The notes beneath the pieces were generated by a model, which saw only the letters and a list, made by a program, of their open reading frames with translations, was not told the origin of the DNA and did not search any database. A stretch of 6,577 nt of DNA, from the NCBI GenBank assembly GCA_001766965.1, contig MEKM01000074.1, positions 3,780 through 10,356 of the forward strand. Direction: 5' to 3'. A program made the position numbers and the translations under genes. Below, one piece after another: positions 1 to 6,471 of this stretch; within the stretch, counting starts at the first letter, position 1; each line of letters starts with the position of its first letter. Origin of the DNA: Acidobacteria bacterium RIFCSPHIGHO2_01_FULL_67_28. Lineage in GTDB: Bacteria; Acidobacteriota; Terriglobia; Acidiferrales; 2-02-FULL-67-57.

Positions 1-292
1 CGAAGAAAAAGTTCGCGCCTGCTGGTGCGCCCGGGCGGCCGGGGCCGACTTCGTCAAGACCTCGACCGGCTTCGGCCCGGGCGGCGCCGCCGCGCACGAC
101 GTCGAGCTGATGCGGCTCACCGTCGGCCCCGAGATGGGCGTCAAGGCCGCCGGCGGCATCCGCAGCTACCAAGAGCTGAAAGCGATGCTCTCGGCCGGCG
201 CCACCCGCATCGGCGCCTCGGCCAGCGTGCGCATCCTGCAGGAAGCGGCCGGCGCGCCCGGTGAGCCGGCGCTCGCGGCCGCGCGGTACTAG
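1..292 (+). CDS. deoC: Deoxyribose-phosphate aldolase, C-terminal part (5' end outside window)
   Basis: This is the last 96 codons of a DeoC-type class I aldolase, which cleaves 2-deoxyribose-5-phosphate to glyceraldehyde-3-phosphate and acetaldehyde in cytosolic deoxynucleoside catabolism. The frame begins at base 2 and ends at the TAG at 290-292. Visible signatures are DFVKTSTGFGPGGA, whose Lys (19th visible residue) is the Schiff-base lysine of the family, and GVKAAGGIR, whose Lys (48th visible residue) is the second active-site lysine. The helix after it, LSAGATRIGASASVRIL, is the usual phosphate-binding C-terminal part. The protein then runs on with an Ala/Gly-rich tail to RY. Both catalytic lysines are intact, so the gene looks functional; the N-terminal half, including the catalytic Asp, is not in the window. 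The aminotransferase start lies 16 bases downstream, suggesting cotranscription, although no metabolic link between the two is evident. Confidence 0.93.
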   Translation, partial: EEKVRACWCARAAGADFVKTSTGFGPGGAAAHDVELMRLTVGPEMGVKAAGGIRSYQELKAMLSAGATRIGASASVRILQEAAGAPGEPALAAARY

Positions 293-297
293 TTTGC

Positions 298-306
298 AGG
301 GAGGAG
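298..306 (+). promoter_or_regulatory. Strong Shine-Dalgarno for the aminotransferase
   Basis: The purine run AGGGAGGAG lies 2 bases upstream of the ATG at 309, with the AGGGAGG part 4 bases away. It is the best ribosome-binding site in the window. It decides the start at 309 over the in-frame GTG at 261, which lies inside deoC and would put 16 extra residues before the twin-arginine signal. Confidence 0.8.
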
Positions 307-308
307 TC

Positions 309-1475
309 ATGGCCACTTCCGCTCAACTCTCGCGGCGGTCGTTCACGCAACTCGTGGGCCTCGGCGCCGGCGCGGCGCTCTTGCCGGTGCAGGCGCGCGG
401 GCTCGAGGAGCGTATGGCTCTGCGGGCCGGCGCGTGGCTCGAGCCGGCGAAGCTTCTCCCGAAGGACCCGCAGAACCTCATCCTGCTTAACTCCAACGAG
501 AACCCCTACGGGCCGTCGCCGGCGGCGCGCGAGGCGATGATCGAAGCGCACAGCGTGGCCTGCCGCTACCCCGACTACCACGCCGACCTGATCCACGAGA
601 AAGTGGCCGCCTATCACGGCGTGACGCCGGACATGGTCGAGGTCACCTGCGGCTCGACGGAAGTCTTGAAGGTCTGCGCCATGGCTTTCCTCGCTCCCGG
701 GAAACGCCTCGTGGTCGCCGATCCCACTTTCGAAGCCATGGCCCGATACGCCCAGCTGGCGGGCGCGGAAGTCGTCAAGGTTCCCTGCGACGCGGCCTGG
801 CGGCACGACCTGGAGGCCATGGCGAAGGCGGCGCAGGAGCGCCCGGGGCTCGTTTACCTTTGCAACCCCAACAACCCCACCGGCACGCTGGTCTCCCGCG
901 CGGCCATTGAAAAGTTCCTCGCCCGGATGCCGGCCGAGAGCGTGGCCCTGGTGGACGAAGCCTACTTCCACTTCGCCGACGACCCCGGCTACGGCACCCT
1001 GCTCGGCTCGGTGAAAGCGGGCGCGAAGGTCGTGGTCGCCCGCACCTTCTCGAAGATTTACGGGATGGCGGGGCTGCGCCTGGGCTACGCCGTGGCCCGG
1101 CGTGACCTCATCGAGAGGATGCGGCCCCACCAGGTCAGCGAGAGCTGGAACGTGATGGCCTGCGCCGCGGCGCTCGCCAGCCTCGAGGACAAGGAGTTCG
1201 TCGAGCGCAACCGCCGCCTGAACCGCGACGCTCGCGCCGCTCTGGCGGCGGCGATGCGCCGGCGCGGTCGCGGCTTCATCTCCTCGGAGACCAACTTCGT
1301 CTGCGTCCACGTGGGCGGGCCGGTGCGCCCGGTCATCAACGCGTTCCGCGAGCGCGGCATCTCCGTGGGCCGGCCCTTCGCGCGGCTGGACGAGCACATC
1401 CGCGTCTCGCTGGGCACGCCGGAAGAAATGGAAAAGTTCGTCGCCGCGTTCGACGGCATCGTCGCGCGCGCCTAG
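309..1475 (+). CDS. Tat-signal PLP-dependent aminotransferase, histidinol-phosphate aminotransferase-like
   Basis: This is a 388-residue fold type I, class I/II aminotransferase. The N-terminus has a twin-arginine signal: SRRSFTQ at residues 8-14, a hydrophobic stretch LVGLGAGAALLPV (15-27), and a possible cleavage site after VQA (27-29). The catalytic domain follows, with NSNENPYGPS (61-70), NPNNPTGT (186-193; cofactor-contacting Asn189), DEAYF (216-220; Asp216 pairs with the pyridine nitrogen), TFSKIYGMAGLRLGYA (246-261; Lys249 is the Schiff-base lysine, Arg257 the usual phosphate contact) and IRVSLGTPEEM (364-374; Arg365 is the expected carboxylate-binding residue). The pattern from NENPYGPS to RVSLGTPEE is that of HisC and its relatives. 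HisC itself is cytosolic and makes histidinol phosphate, and no his genes are nearby. The Tat signal suggests export of the folded holoenzyme, so the substrate is probably a different amino acid or amine. It follows deoC by 16 bases. I am confident of the family but cannot name the substrate. Confidence 0.9.
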   Translation: MATSAQLSRRSFTQLVGLGAGAALLPVQARGLEERMALRAGAWLEPAKLLPKDPQNLILLNSNENPYGPSPAAREAMIEAHSVACRYPDYHADLIHEKVAAYHGVTPDMVEVTCGSTEVLKVCAMAFLAPGKRLVVADPTFEAMARYAQLAGAEVVKVPCDAAWRHDLEAMAKAAQERPGLVYLCNPNNPTGTLVSRAAIEKFLARMPAESVALVDEAYFHFADDPGYGTLLGSVKAGAKVVVARTFSKIYGMAGLRLGYAVARRDLIERMRPHQVSESWNVMACAAALASLEDKEFVERNRRLNRDARAALAAAMRRRGRGFISSETNFVCVHVGGPVRPVINAFRERGISVGRPFARLDEHIRVSLGTPEEMEKFVAAFDGIVARA

Positions 1476-1483
1476 TCGCGGCT

Positions 1484-1513
1484 CTGGCGCAAGCGGGCGT
1501 TCTCCTGTATAAT
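1484..1513 (+). promoter_or_regulatory. Probable sigma-70-type promoter for the GAF-SpoIIE phosphatase gene
   Basis: A perfect TATAAT box occupies 1508-1513 in otherwise very GC-rich DNA, 60 bases upstream of the ATG at 1574. The best -35 candidate is CTGGCG at 1484-1489, with 18-base spacing and only three matches to TTGACA, so the -35 is weak. Transcription would start near 1520, leaving a leader of about 55 bases. That leader contains a modest complementary pair, GCCCGC (1525-1530) with GCGGGC (1559-1564), which could fold near the start codon. The box is seen directly; its use as a promoter is inferred. Confidence 0.5.
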
Positions 1514-1573
1514 GCAACCTTTGAGCCCGCCGGGCGTCCAATTACCCATAGGCTCCCAGCGGGCGAACTGCGT

Positions 1574-3412
1574 ATGGACGAGACCCTGAAAGACAATTTG
1601 GCTGCCCCGGAGAGCGCCCAGGTGGCGCGGGACGAAGAGGCCTTGTTCGGAGCCGACCCCTGCGCGCGCTCGGCCAGTGAAGCCGACGTCATCGGCTGCC
1701 TGCTCCAGGTGGCCGAAGAGCTCAACTCCACGCTCGACCTCGACGAAGTCCTCCGCAAGGTGGCCGTGCGCGTCAAGCCGCACATCGACTACGACACTTT
1801 CGGCATCCACCTGCTCGACCCGCTCGGGCAGGAGCTGCGCATCCGCTTCGGCATCGGCTACCCGCAGGAAGTGGTCGAGCACTGGCGCCTGGGCTTGGGG
1901 CAGGGTCTGGTGGGCACGGCGGCCCAGACCGGCCAGCCGGTGCGCGTCGGCAACGTCAGCGACGACCCGCGCTACATCAGCGCCGGCGAAGGCATCTGCT
2001 CGGAGATGGCCATCCCCCTGGTGGTCAAGACCCGCACCATCGGCGTCCTCGACGTCGGCTCGCGCCGCTGCGACGCCTTCACCGACAGCCACCAGCGCCT
2101 CCTCACCTTCCTGGCCGGGCACCTGGCCAACGCCATCGAGAACGCCCGGCTTTACGAGAACCTGCGCGAGCAGACTCGCACCCTGTCGCTCTTGCACGAA
2201 GTCAGCCGGGAGCTGACCGCCATCCTCGACCGCGAAGAGCTGCTGCGGCGGGTGGCGAAGCGCGTCAAGCGGCTGGTGGACTACCACGGCTTTCACGTGA
2301 TGCTCTGGAACGAGGAGACGCAGTTGCTCGAGAACGCCTTCTCGCTGCGCTTCGACGAGCGGCTGGCCATTAAGGCCGGGCTGCCGATGGGCGTCGGCAT
2401 CTGCGGCACCGCGGCCGCCCTGCGCCAGCCGGTGCGCGTCCCCAACGTCCACCTCGACCCGCGCTACGTCACCTGCGGCGACGCCGTCGACGTCCACTCC
2501 GAGCTGGTGGTGCCCCTGGTGGTCAAGGACCGCCTCATCGGCGTGTTGGATCTCGAAAGCACCGAGTACAACGCTTTCACCGAGCAGCACGAGCAGATGC
2601 TCTCCACCCTGACCTCCTACATCGCCATCGCCTTCGAGAACGCCCGGCTGTACGAAAAAGTCCGCGAGGATGAGCGCCGCCTGGAGATGGACATGGAAAT
2701 GGCCCGCGACATCCAGCGGCGGCTGCTGCCGGAGGCGCCCCCGCGGGTGCCCGGGCTCGACATCGCCGTCGGCTATGTGCCGGCGCGGCAGCTCGGCGGC
2801 GACGTCTTCGACTTCCTCTCCTACAGCGACGGCCGGCTGGGCGTGGCCGCGGGCGACGTGGCCGGCAAGGCCACCGCCGCCGCTCTCTACGGCGCGCTCG
2901 CCATCGGCATCCTGCGCGGGCACGTGGTCGAGCATCCCTGCGAGCCGGCGGAAATGCTGGGGCTGATGAACGGATACTTGCGCAAGCCGCGCATTGACAA
3001 CCGCTTCATGGCCCTCGCTTTCGCGCTCTACGACCCGAAGAGCAAGATGCTGACGATTGCCAACGCCGGCTTCCCCCGGCCCCGTTTGGTCCGCGGCGGG
3101 CGGGTGGAGGAGATCTGCATCGACGGCGTGCCGCTCGGCATCCTGCCCGACATCCACTACGAGGAAAAGAAGCTCGCCCTGCAAGTGGGCGATGTTGTCG
3201 TCTTCTGCTCGGACGGCATCCACGAGTGCATGGACAAGCAGGAGCAGGAGTTCGGCGACCAGCGCGTGGAAGCCCTGCTGGCCGAGCTGGCTGGCGGCTC
3301 CGCCGAGCAAGTCGCCCAGGGCTTGATCCAGGCCACCGACCGCTTTGCCACCGGCAACGGCAGCCACGCCGACGACCGCACCGTCGTCGTCCTCAAAGTC
3401 TCCCGCGACTAA
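1574..3412 (+). CDS. GAF-GAF-PP2C (SpoIIE/RsbU-type) serine/threonine phosphatase
   Basis: This is a 612-residue cytosolic signalling protein with no signal peptide or membrane segment. Two GAF domains lie at about residues 40-190 and 208-358. They are followed by a short charged helix with the RsbU-type linker EMARDIQRRLLPEAPP (375-390) and a PP2C/SpoIIE phosphatase domain (about 395-612). Metal-ligand Asp positions are present: GGDVFDF (408-414), AGDVAGKA (426-433), CSDGIHE (545-551) and HADDRTVVVL (598-607). Proteins of this class typically dephosphorylate an anti-anti-sigma factor or similar phosphoprotein in response to a ligand or redox signal bound by the GAF domains. No anti-sigma kinase or STAS protein is next to it, so its partner must be encoded elsewhere. 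ATG 1574 is the only ATG, GTG or TTG in frame downstream of the TATAAT box until deep in GAF1, but it lacks a clear Shine-Dalgarno. The signal sensed cannot be read from the sequence. Confidence 0.92.
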   Translation: MDETLKDNLAAPESAQVARDEEALFGADPCARSASEADVIGCLLQVAEELNSTLDLDEVLRKVAVRVKPHIDYDTFGIHLLDPLGQELRIRFGIGYPQEVVEHWRLGLGQGLVGTAAQTGQPVRVGNVSDDPRYISAGEGICSEMAIPLVVKTRTIGVLDVGSRRCDAFTDSHQRLLTFLAGHLANAIENARLYENLREQTRTLSLLHEVSRELTAILDREELLRRVAKRVKRLVDYHGFHVMLWNEETQLLENAFSLRFDERLAIKAGLPMGVGICGTAAALRQPVRVPNVHLDPRYVTCGDAVDVHSELVVPLVVKDRLIGVLDLESTEYNAFTEQHEQMLSTLTSYIAIAFENARLYEKVREDERRLEMDMEMARDIQRRLLPEAPPRVPGLDIAVGYVPARQLGGDVFDFLSYSDGRLGVAAGDVAGKATAAALYGALAIGILRGHVVEHPCEPAEMLGLMNGYLRKPRIDNRFMALAFALYDPKSKMLTIANAGFPRPRLVRGGRVEEICIDGVPLGILPDIHYEEKKLALQVGDVVVFCSDGIHECMDKQEQEFGDQRVEALLAELAGGSAEQVAQGLIQATDRFATGNGSHADDRTVVVLKVSRD

Positions 3413-3431
3413 GCAACACACTCCGCCCTCC

Positions 3432-3547
3432 TGTCATTCTGAGCGGAGCCCGTCTTCCAGTGAAGCCGTTCAGTGCCAAGTCCCAGGGCGGAGCGAAGAA
3501 TTTCAGCTGAGATGCTTCGCCCCGAAGCTTCGGGGCTCAGCAGGACA
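3432..3547. repeat. Degenerate palindromic intergenic repeat (TGTCATTCTGAGC type), interrupted
   Basis: The element is bounded by imperfect inverted ends: TGTCATTCTGAGC (3432-3444) and GCTCAGCAGGACA (3535-3547), matching at 11 of 13 positions when one is reversed. Inside are a near-perfect 28-base palindrome, GCGAAGAATTTCAG with CTGAGATGCTTCGC (3493-3520), and a perfect 16-base palindrome CCCCGAAGCTTCGGGG (3520-3535). The left end and core look as if they were once contiguous. A 45-base segment (3450-3494) separates them, and the 7-mer GCGGAGC occurs at both edges (3443-3449 and 3488-3494). Repeats starting with TGTCATTCTGAGC and containing a GCGAAGAAT core are, from memory, dispersed in high copy in some Acidobacteriota and other environmental genomes. 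With one copy visible, dispersal cannot be shown here. It sits between convergent genes and could also fold in either transcript. Confidence 0.6.
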
Positions 3548-3566
3548 ACAGGTGTTGCTTGGGTAG

Positions 3567-3587
3567 GGCGGGGGCTTGTCCCCCGCC
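3567..3587. other. GC-rich hairpin between convergent genes
   Basis: GGCGGGGG (3567-3574) and CCCCCGCC (3580-3587) form a perfect 8-base-pair stem with a 5-base loop. There is no T-run on either side, so it is not a canonical intrinsic terminator. It could still stop or stabilise the 3' ends of the convergent phosphatase and symporter transcripts, or be part of another dispersed repeat. A weaker stem with one bulge, AGCGCGGGT (3612-3620) with ACCCGCGGCT (3634-3643), overlaps the symporter stop codon. Confidence 0.4.
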
Positions 3588-3631
3588 GCGACGGGGTACG
3601 AGGCGAGAGGTAGCGCGGGTTGGCCGCAGGA

Positions 3632-4849
3632 CTACCCGCGGCTTTCTCCTTGCCAACGGGAGACGACGGCGGCGGCCAGGCAGTTGCCCACCACGTTCAC
3701 GCCGGTGCGCGGCATATCCAGGATGGGATCAATCGCCAGCAGGAACCCGAACCCGGCGCCCACGACTTCCGCCGGCAGCCCGAAACTCGCCAGGCCCGCC
3801 ACCAGCGCCACCAGCGACCCCCGCGGCACCAGCGGCACGCCCTTGGCGACGACGTAGAGCGTCGCCGCCAGCGCCGCCTGCTCGGCGAGCGAGAGCGGGA
3901 GGTTGAAGGCCTGGGCGAGAAAAAGCGCGGCCACGCCGATGTAGAGCGTCGAGCCTGCCAGGTTGAAGCTGTATCCGGTGGGGAGCACGAAGGCCACCAC
4001 GCGCCGCGGCGCGCCGAAGGCTTCCATCGCTTCCATGGCCTTGGGCAGCGCCGCCGCGCTCGAAGTAGTGGCGAAGGCGATGGCAAAAGGCTCTTTCACC
4101 GCGCGGAAGAAGGCGCCCACCGGCACGCGGAACCAGAAGCAGAGCAGCGGGTAGAGCCCGAGGAACACCAGCCCCAGCCCCGCGTAGACCGCCACCGTCA
4201 ACCAGAAGAAATTCTCGCCGACGCGCAGGCCGTGCTTGCCCACCAGCCCCGCCGTCGCGCCCAGCACGCCCACCGGCGCCAGCATCATGATGATGTCGGT
4301 GAAGCGGTACATCACTTCGGCGAGCGAGCGGCAGAATTCGACCATGGGCCGGCCGCGCTCGCCCGTCAGCACCAGCGCCACCGCAAAGAGCAGCGAGAAG
4401 ACCACGATTTGCAGGACGTCGCCGCGGACCACCGCGTCCACGATGTTCTGCGGGAACAGCCGCACCCAGAAGGAGGCTTCTTCGGCCGGCGGCGTCGGCG
4501 GCGCCACCCCTTCGGCCGGCGGCGTCAGGCCCTGGCCGGGCTGGAAGAGATTTCCCAGGACGAAGGCCAGCAGCATCACCGCCGCAGTGACAAGCAGAAA
4601 GTAGGCGATGGCCTGCGCGGCCATGGCTCCCAACTTGCGCAGCTCGCCCGAGCCGGCAATCCCCACCACCAGCGTCGAAAACACCAGCGGAGCGATGATG
4701 ACCAGCACCAGCCGGATGAAGATGGTGGCGAGGATCTCCAGCCGCTGGCCCAGCCCCGGCCAGAGGCTGCCGAGAACGGCGCCCAGGAGCAAGGCGAGGA
4801 GGATTTGGACGGTAAGGCTGCGGAGGAAGTGGAGCGGCGAGCGCTTCAC
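3632..4849 (-). CDS. Dicarboxylate/amino acid:cation symporter (DAACS, GltP/DctA-like), with atypical motifs
   Basis: This is a 405-residue inner-membrane transporter of the glutamate/aspartate/C4-dicarboxylate family. Hydrophobic helices lie near residues 12-31, 38-64, 78-101, 143-163 and 212-237. Hairpin 1 contains AFATTSSAAALP (258-269), TM7 has LPTGYSFNLAGSTLY (289-303), hairpin 2 has GVPLVPRGSLVAL (337-349), and TM8 has DPILDMPRTGVNVVGN (374-389). Asp378 and Arg381 match the positions that hold the amino group and side-chain carboxylate of acidic amino acids, so glutamate or aspartate is plausible. Family members usually read NLDG or NMDG in TM7; here the Asp is Ala298 (codon GCA). Hairpin 2 usually reads GVPG or similar; here it is LVPR. 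The loop at 103-125 is Pro-rich and duplicated. The start is GTG at 4849, overlapping the nadK stop as GTGA, so translation is probably coupled. The overlap and an N-terminus leading straight into TM1 support this start. Family is certain; ion coupling and substrate are not. Confidence 0.92.
   Translation of the reverse strand: MKRSPLHFLRSLTVQILLALLLGAVLGSLWPGLGQRLEILATIFIRLVLVIIAPLVFSTLVVGIAGSGELRKLGAMAAQAIAYFLLVTAAVMLLAFVLGNLFQPGQGLTPPAEGVAPPTPPAEEASFWVRLFPQNIVDAVVRGDVLQIVVFSLLFAVALVLTGERGRPMVEFCRSLAEVMYRFTDIIMMLAPVGVLGATAGLVGKHGLRVGENFFWLTVAVYAGLGLVFLGLYPLLCFWFRVPVGAFFRAVKEPFAIAFATTSSAAALPKAMEAMEAFGAPRRVVAFVLPTGYSFNLAGSTLYIGVAALFLAQAFNLPLSLAEQAALAATLYVVAKGVPLVPRGSLVALVAGLASFGLPAEVVGAGFGFLLAIDPILDMPRTGVNVVGNCLAAAVVSRWQGESRG
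4481..4526. repeat. Short direct repeat inside the symporter gene
   Basis: TTCGGCCGGCGGCGTC occurs at 4481-4496 and again at 4511-4526, exactly 30 bases apart and in frame. It encodes the two TPPAE units of the Pro-rich loop after the third hydrophobic helix (TPPAEG then TPPAEE, residues 109-114 and 119-124). It looks like a small in-frame tandem duplication in a tolerant loop. Confidence 0.7.
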
Positions 4850-5706
4850 CGCTCGCCCCAGTGCAGCTTGCTGCGCAGCACCTGGAAGTAGTCGCGGTTG
4901 GGGGAGACCACCAGGCGGATGACGCGGTCGGACTTGGAGACGCGCACGCGGTCGCCGTTGTGCAGCTCTTCGCCCACCTGGCCGTCCACCGTCACATAGA
5001 CCGCCTCCCCGGGGTTGTGCATCTGCACTTCGATGCGGCTCTCGCCCGGCATCACCAGCGGCCGGTTGGTCAGCATGTGCGGGGCGATGGGGGTCATCAC
5101 CATCGCCTCCACGCTCGGCAGCACGATGGGCCCGCCGGCCGAGAGCGAATAGGCGGTCGAGCCGGTCGGGGTCGAGAAGATGAGGCCGTCGGCGCGGATG
5201 CGGCTGACGAAGCGCCCGCCCACGCTGACGTCGAAGTCCACGATGCGCGCCAGCGCCGCCTTGTGCAGCACGATGTCGTTGAGCGCCCGGTAGCGGGTGA
5301 CCGCCTTGCCGCCGCGCTCCACTTCGGCGTCGAGCATCCGCCGCGTGTCCATCCGGTGGCGGTCGGCCAGCACGTCGTCCAGCACGCCGTACATCTCGTC
5401 CAGAGTGATTTCGGTCAGGAAGCCCAGGCTGCCCAAGTTGACCGCCAGCAGCGGGACGTCGTGCTGGTGGACCAGGCGGGCGGCCGCCAGCAGCGTCCCG
5501 TCACCGCCCAGCACGGCCAGCAAATCCACCTTTGCCGGAATCTCTTCCCGCGGTAGGCCGCCTTTCTGGCCGAGGCAGTTCAGCGTCTGCTGGTCGCAGA
5601 CGGCTTCGATCCCGTGTTTCTTCAGCCAGTCGAGCAGGCCCGGGGCGACCGCGCAGATGTCTTCCTTCTTGGGCTTGGAGATGATGCCGACGGCGCGGAG
5701 TTTCAT
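4846..5706 (-). CDS. nadK: NAD kinase (ATP-NAD kinase)
   Basis: This is a 286-residue cytosolic enzyme that phosphorylates NAD to NADP. The diagnostic motifs are in order and intact: LAVLGGDGTLLAAAR (63-77), where GGDGT (67-71) binds the nucleotide and Asp69 is the expected catalytic Asp; NLGSLGFLTE (90-99); LNDIVLHK (142-149); and DGLIFSTPTGSTAYSLSAGGP (173-193), the NAD-binding glycine-rich loop. The C-terminal beta-rich part contains VTVDGQ (238-243). Length is typical of bacterial NadK. The ATG at 5706 opens directly into KLRAVGIISKP, the usual first beta strand, so the start is secure, although the 12-base gap after tlyA has no strong Shine-Dalgarno. The stop TGA overlaps the GTG start of the symporter by 4 bases. 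NadK commonly neighbours tlyA in bacteria, and the same order is seen here. Confidence 0.96.
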   Translation of the reverse strand: MKLRAVGIISKPKKEDICAVAPGLLDWLKKHGIEAVCDQQTLNCLGQKGGLPREEIPAKVDLLAVLGGDGTLLAAARLVHQHDVPLLAVNLGSLGFLTEITLDEMYGVLDDVLADRHRMDTRRMLDAEVERGGKAVTRYRALNDIVLHKAALARIVDFDVSVGGRFVSRIRADGLIFSTPTGSTAYSLSAGGPIVLPSVEAMVMTPIAPHMLTNRPLVMPGESRIEVQMHNPGEAVYVTVDGQVGEELHNGDRVRVSKSDRVIRLVVSPNRDYFQVLRSKLHWGER

Positions 5707-5718
5707 CGTCGCTGGATT

Positions 5719-6462
5719 CTACACCGCGCGCCGGAGCGTGGCGCGGAGAAAAAACTCGCGGTTGCCTTCGGCGCCCGGCAGGCGGGACTCGCGGACGTCA
5801 ATCTCTTCCAGGCCCAGCGCCGCCGCCGCCCGGCGGACTTTTTCGACCGCCTGCACGTGCAGCGCCGGATCCCGCACGATGCCGCCTTTGCCCACTTGCC
5901 GGCGGGTCAGCTCGAATTGCGGCTTGACCAGGATGAGAAACACCGCGGCCGGCCGCGCGCAGGCCACAACTGCCGGGAGAATCTTTTCGACGGAAATGAA
6001 AGCGACGTCAATCGTGACCAGGTCGGCCGGCTCGCCGATGTCCGTCGGCTTCAGGTAGCGGGCGTTCAGGCCTTCGCGGACGACGACGCGCTTGTCCTGG
6101 CGCAGCTTCCAGTCGAGTTGGCCTTTGCCGACATCCACCGCATAGACGCGGGCGGTGCCATGTTGCAGGAGGCAGTCGGTGAAGCCGCCGGTTGAGGCGC
6201 CGATGTCGAGGCAGACTTTGCCCGTGGGGTCGAGCCCGAAATCGGCCAGCGCGCCTTCGAGCTTCAGGCCGCCGCGGCTCGCATAGCGCAACGGCTGGCC
6301 GACGAGTTCAATCCGCGCGTCCGGCCGCACCGCGGCGCCGGCTTTGCTGGCGGCTTGACCGTTTACCTGAATTTGCCCGGCGAGGATCAGCGCTTGGGCT
6401 TTCTCGCGGCTCGCGGCCAGCCCGCGCTCGACCATTAGCTTGTCCAGCCGAAAGCGCGGCAT
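5719..6462 (-). CDS. tlyA: TlyA family rRNA (cytidine-2'-O)-methyltransferase / hemolysin A-like
   Basis: This is a 247-residue protein. The N-terminal S4 RNA-binding domain (about 3-60, RLDKLMVERGLAASREKAQ and IQVNG) is followed by an FtsJ-like Rossmann methyltransferase domain. The S-adenosylmethionine-binding motif is LDIGASTGGFTD (85-96). The expected K-D-K-E catalytic tetrad can be read as Lys67 (SRGGLKL), Asp152 (TIDVAFIS), Lys180 (LVKPQFE) and Glu236 (NREFF). The linker (R/Y)ASRGGLKL between the domains is characteristic of TlyA. In mycobacteria TlyA methylates cytidines of 16S and 23S rRNA; the older hemolysin name reflects membrane activity reported in some species. I infer the rRNA role. 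The ATG at 6462 is 9 bases after the upstream gene's stop and 12 bases before nadK is the stop of this gene, so all three are likely in one operon. No recognisable Shine-Dalgarno precedes the ATG. Confidence 0.94.
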   Translation of the reverse strand: MPRFRLDKLMVERGLAASREKAQALILAGQIQVNGQAASKAGAAVRPDARIELVGQPLRYASRGGLKLEGALADFGLDPTGKVCLDIGASTGGFTDCLLQHGTARVYAVDVGKGQLDWKLRQDKRVVVREGLNARYLKPTDIGEPADLVTIDVAFISVEKILPAVVACARPAAVFLILVKPQFELTRRQVGKGGIVRDPALHVQAVEKVRRAAAALGLEEIDVRESRLPGAEGNREFFLRATLRRAV

Positions 6463-6471
6463 GAGGGATGG

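Noticed and set aside
261..308. GTG at 261 as the start of the aminotransferase
   Set aside because: It lies within deoC, has no ribosome-binding site, and would put 16 residues before a good twin-arginine signal. ATG 309 has a strong Shine-Dalgarno.
141..1541. A 466-codon open frame on the minus strand across deoC and the aminotransferase
   Set aside because: Arg/His/Ala-rich composition with no domain pattern. It runs antisense to two well-supported genes, so it is a shadow of GC-rich codon use.
1472..3421. A 649-codon open frame on the minus strand, antisense to the phosphatase gene
   Set aside because: Its translation is low in recognisable motifs and rich in His, Val, Gly, Ala and Asp, as expected from the complement of GC-biased codons. 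The plus-strand frame has full domain signatures.
3432..3547. CRISPR repeat or attachment site
   Set aside because: There is no regular array of spacers, no cas gene and no integrase. The palindromic structure fits a dispersed intergenic repeat better.
3567..3587. Intrinsic terminator
   Set aside because: The stem is perfect but no T-run follows on either strand, so it is listed only as a hairpin of unknown role.
3620..4891. A 423-codon open frame on the plus strand opposite the symporter
   Set aside because: The translation is a His/Arg/Gln/Glu-rich non-globular sequence, whereas the minus frame gives a clean membrane transporter with family motifs.
4861..5556. A 231-codon plus-strand frame opposite nadK
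   Set aside because: No motifs and a His/Val/Asp-biased composition. The minus frame contains all NAD kinase signatures.
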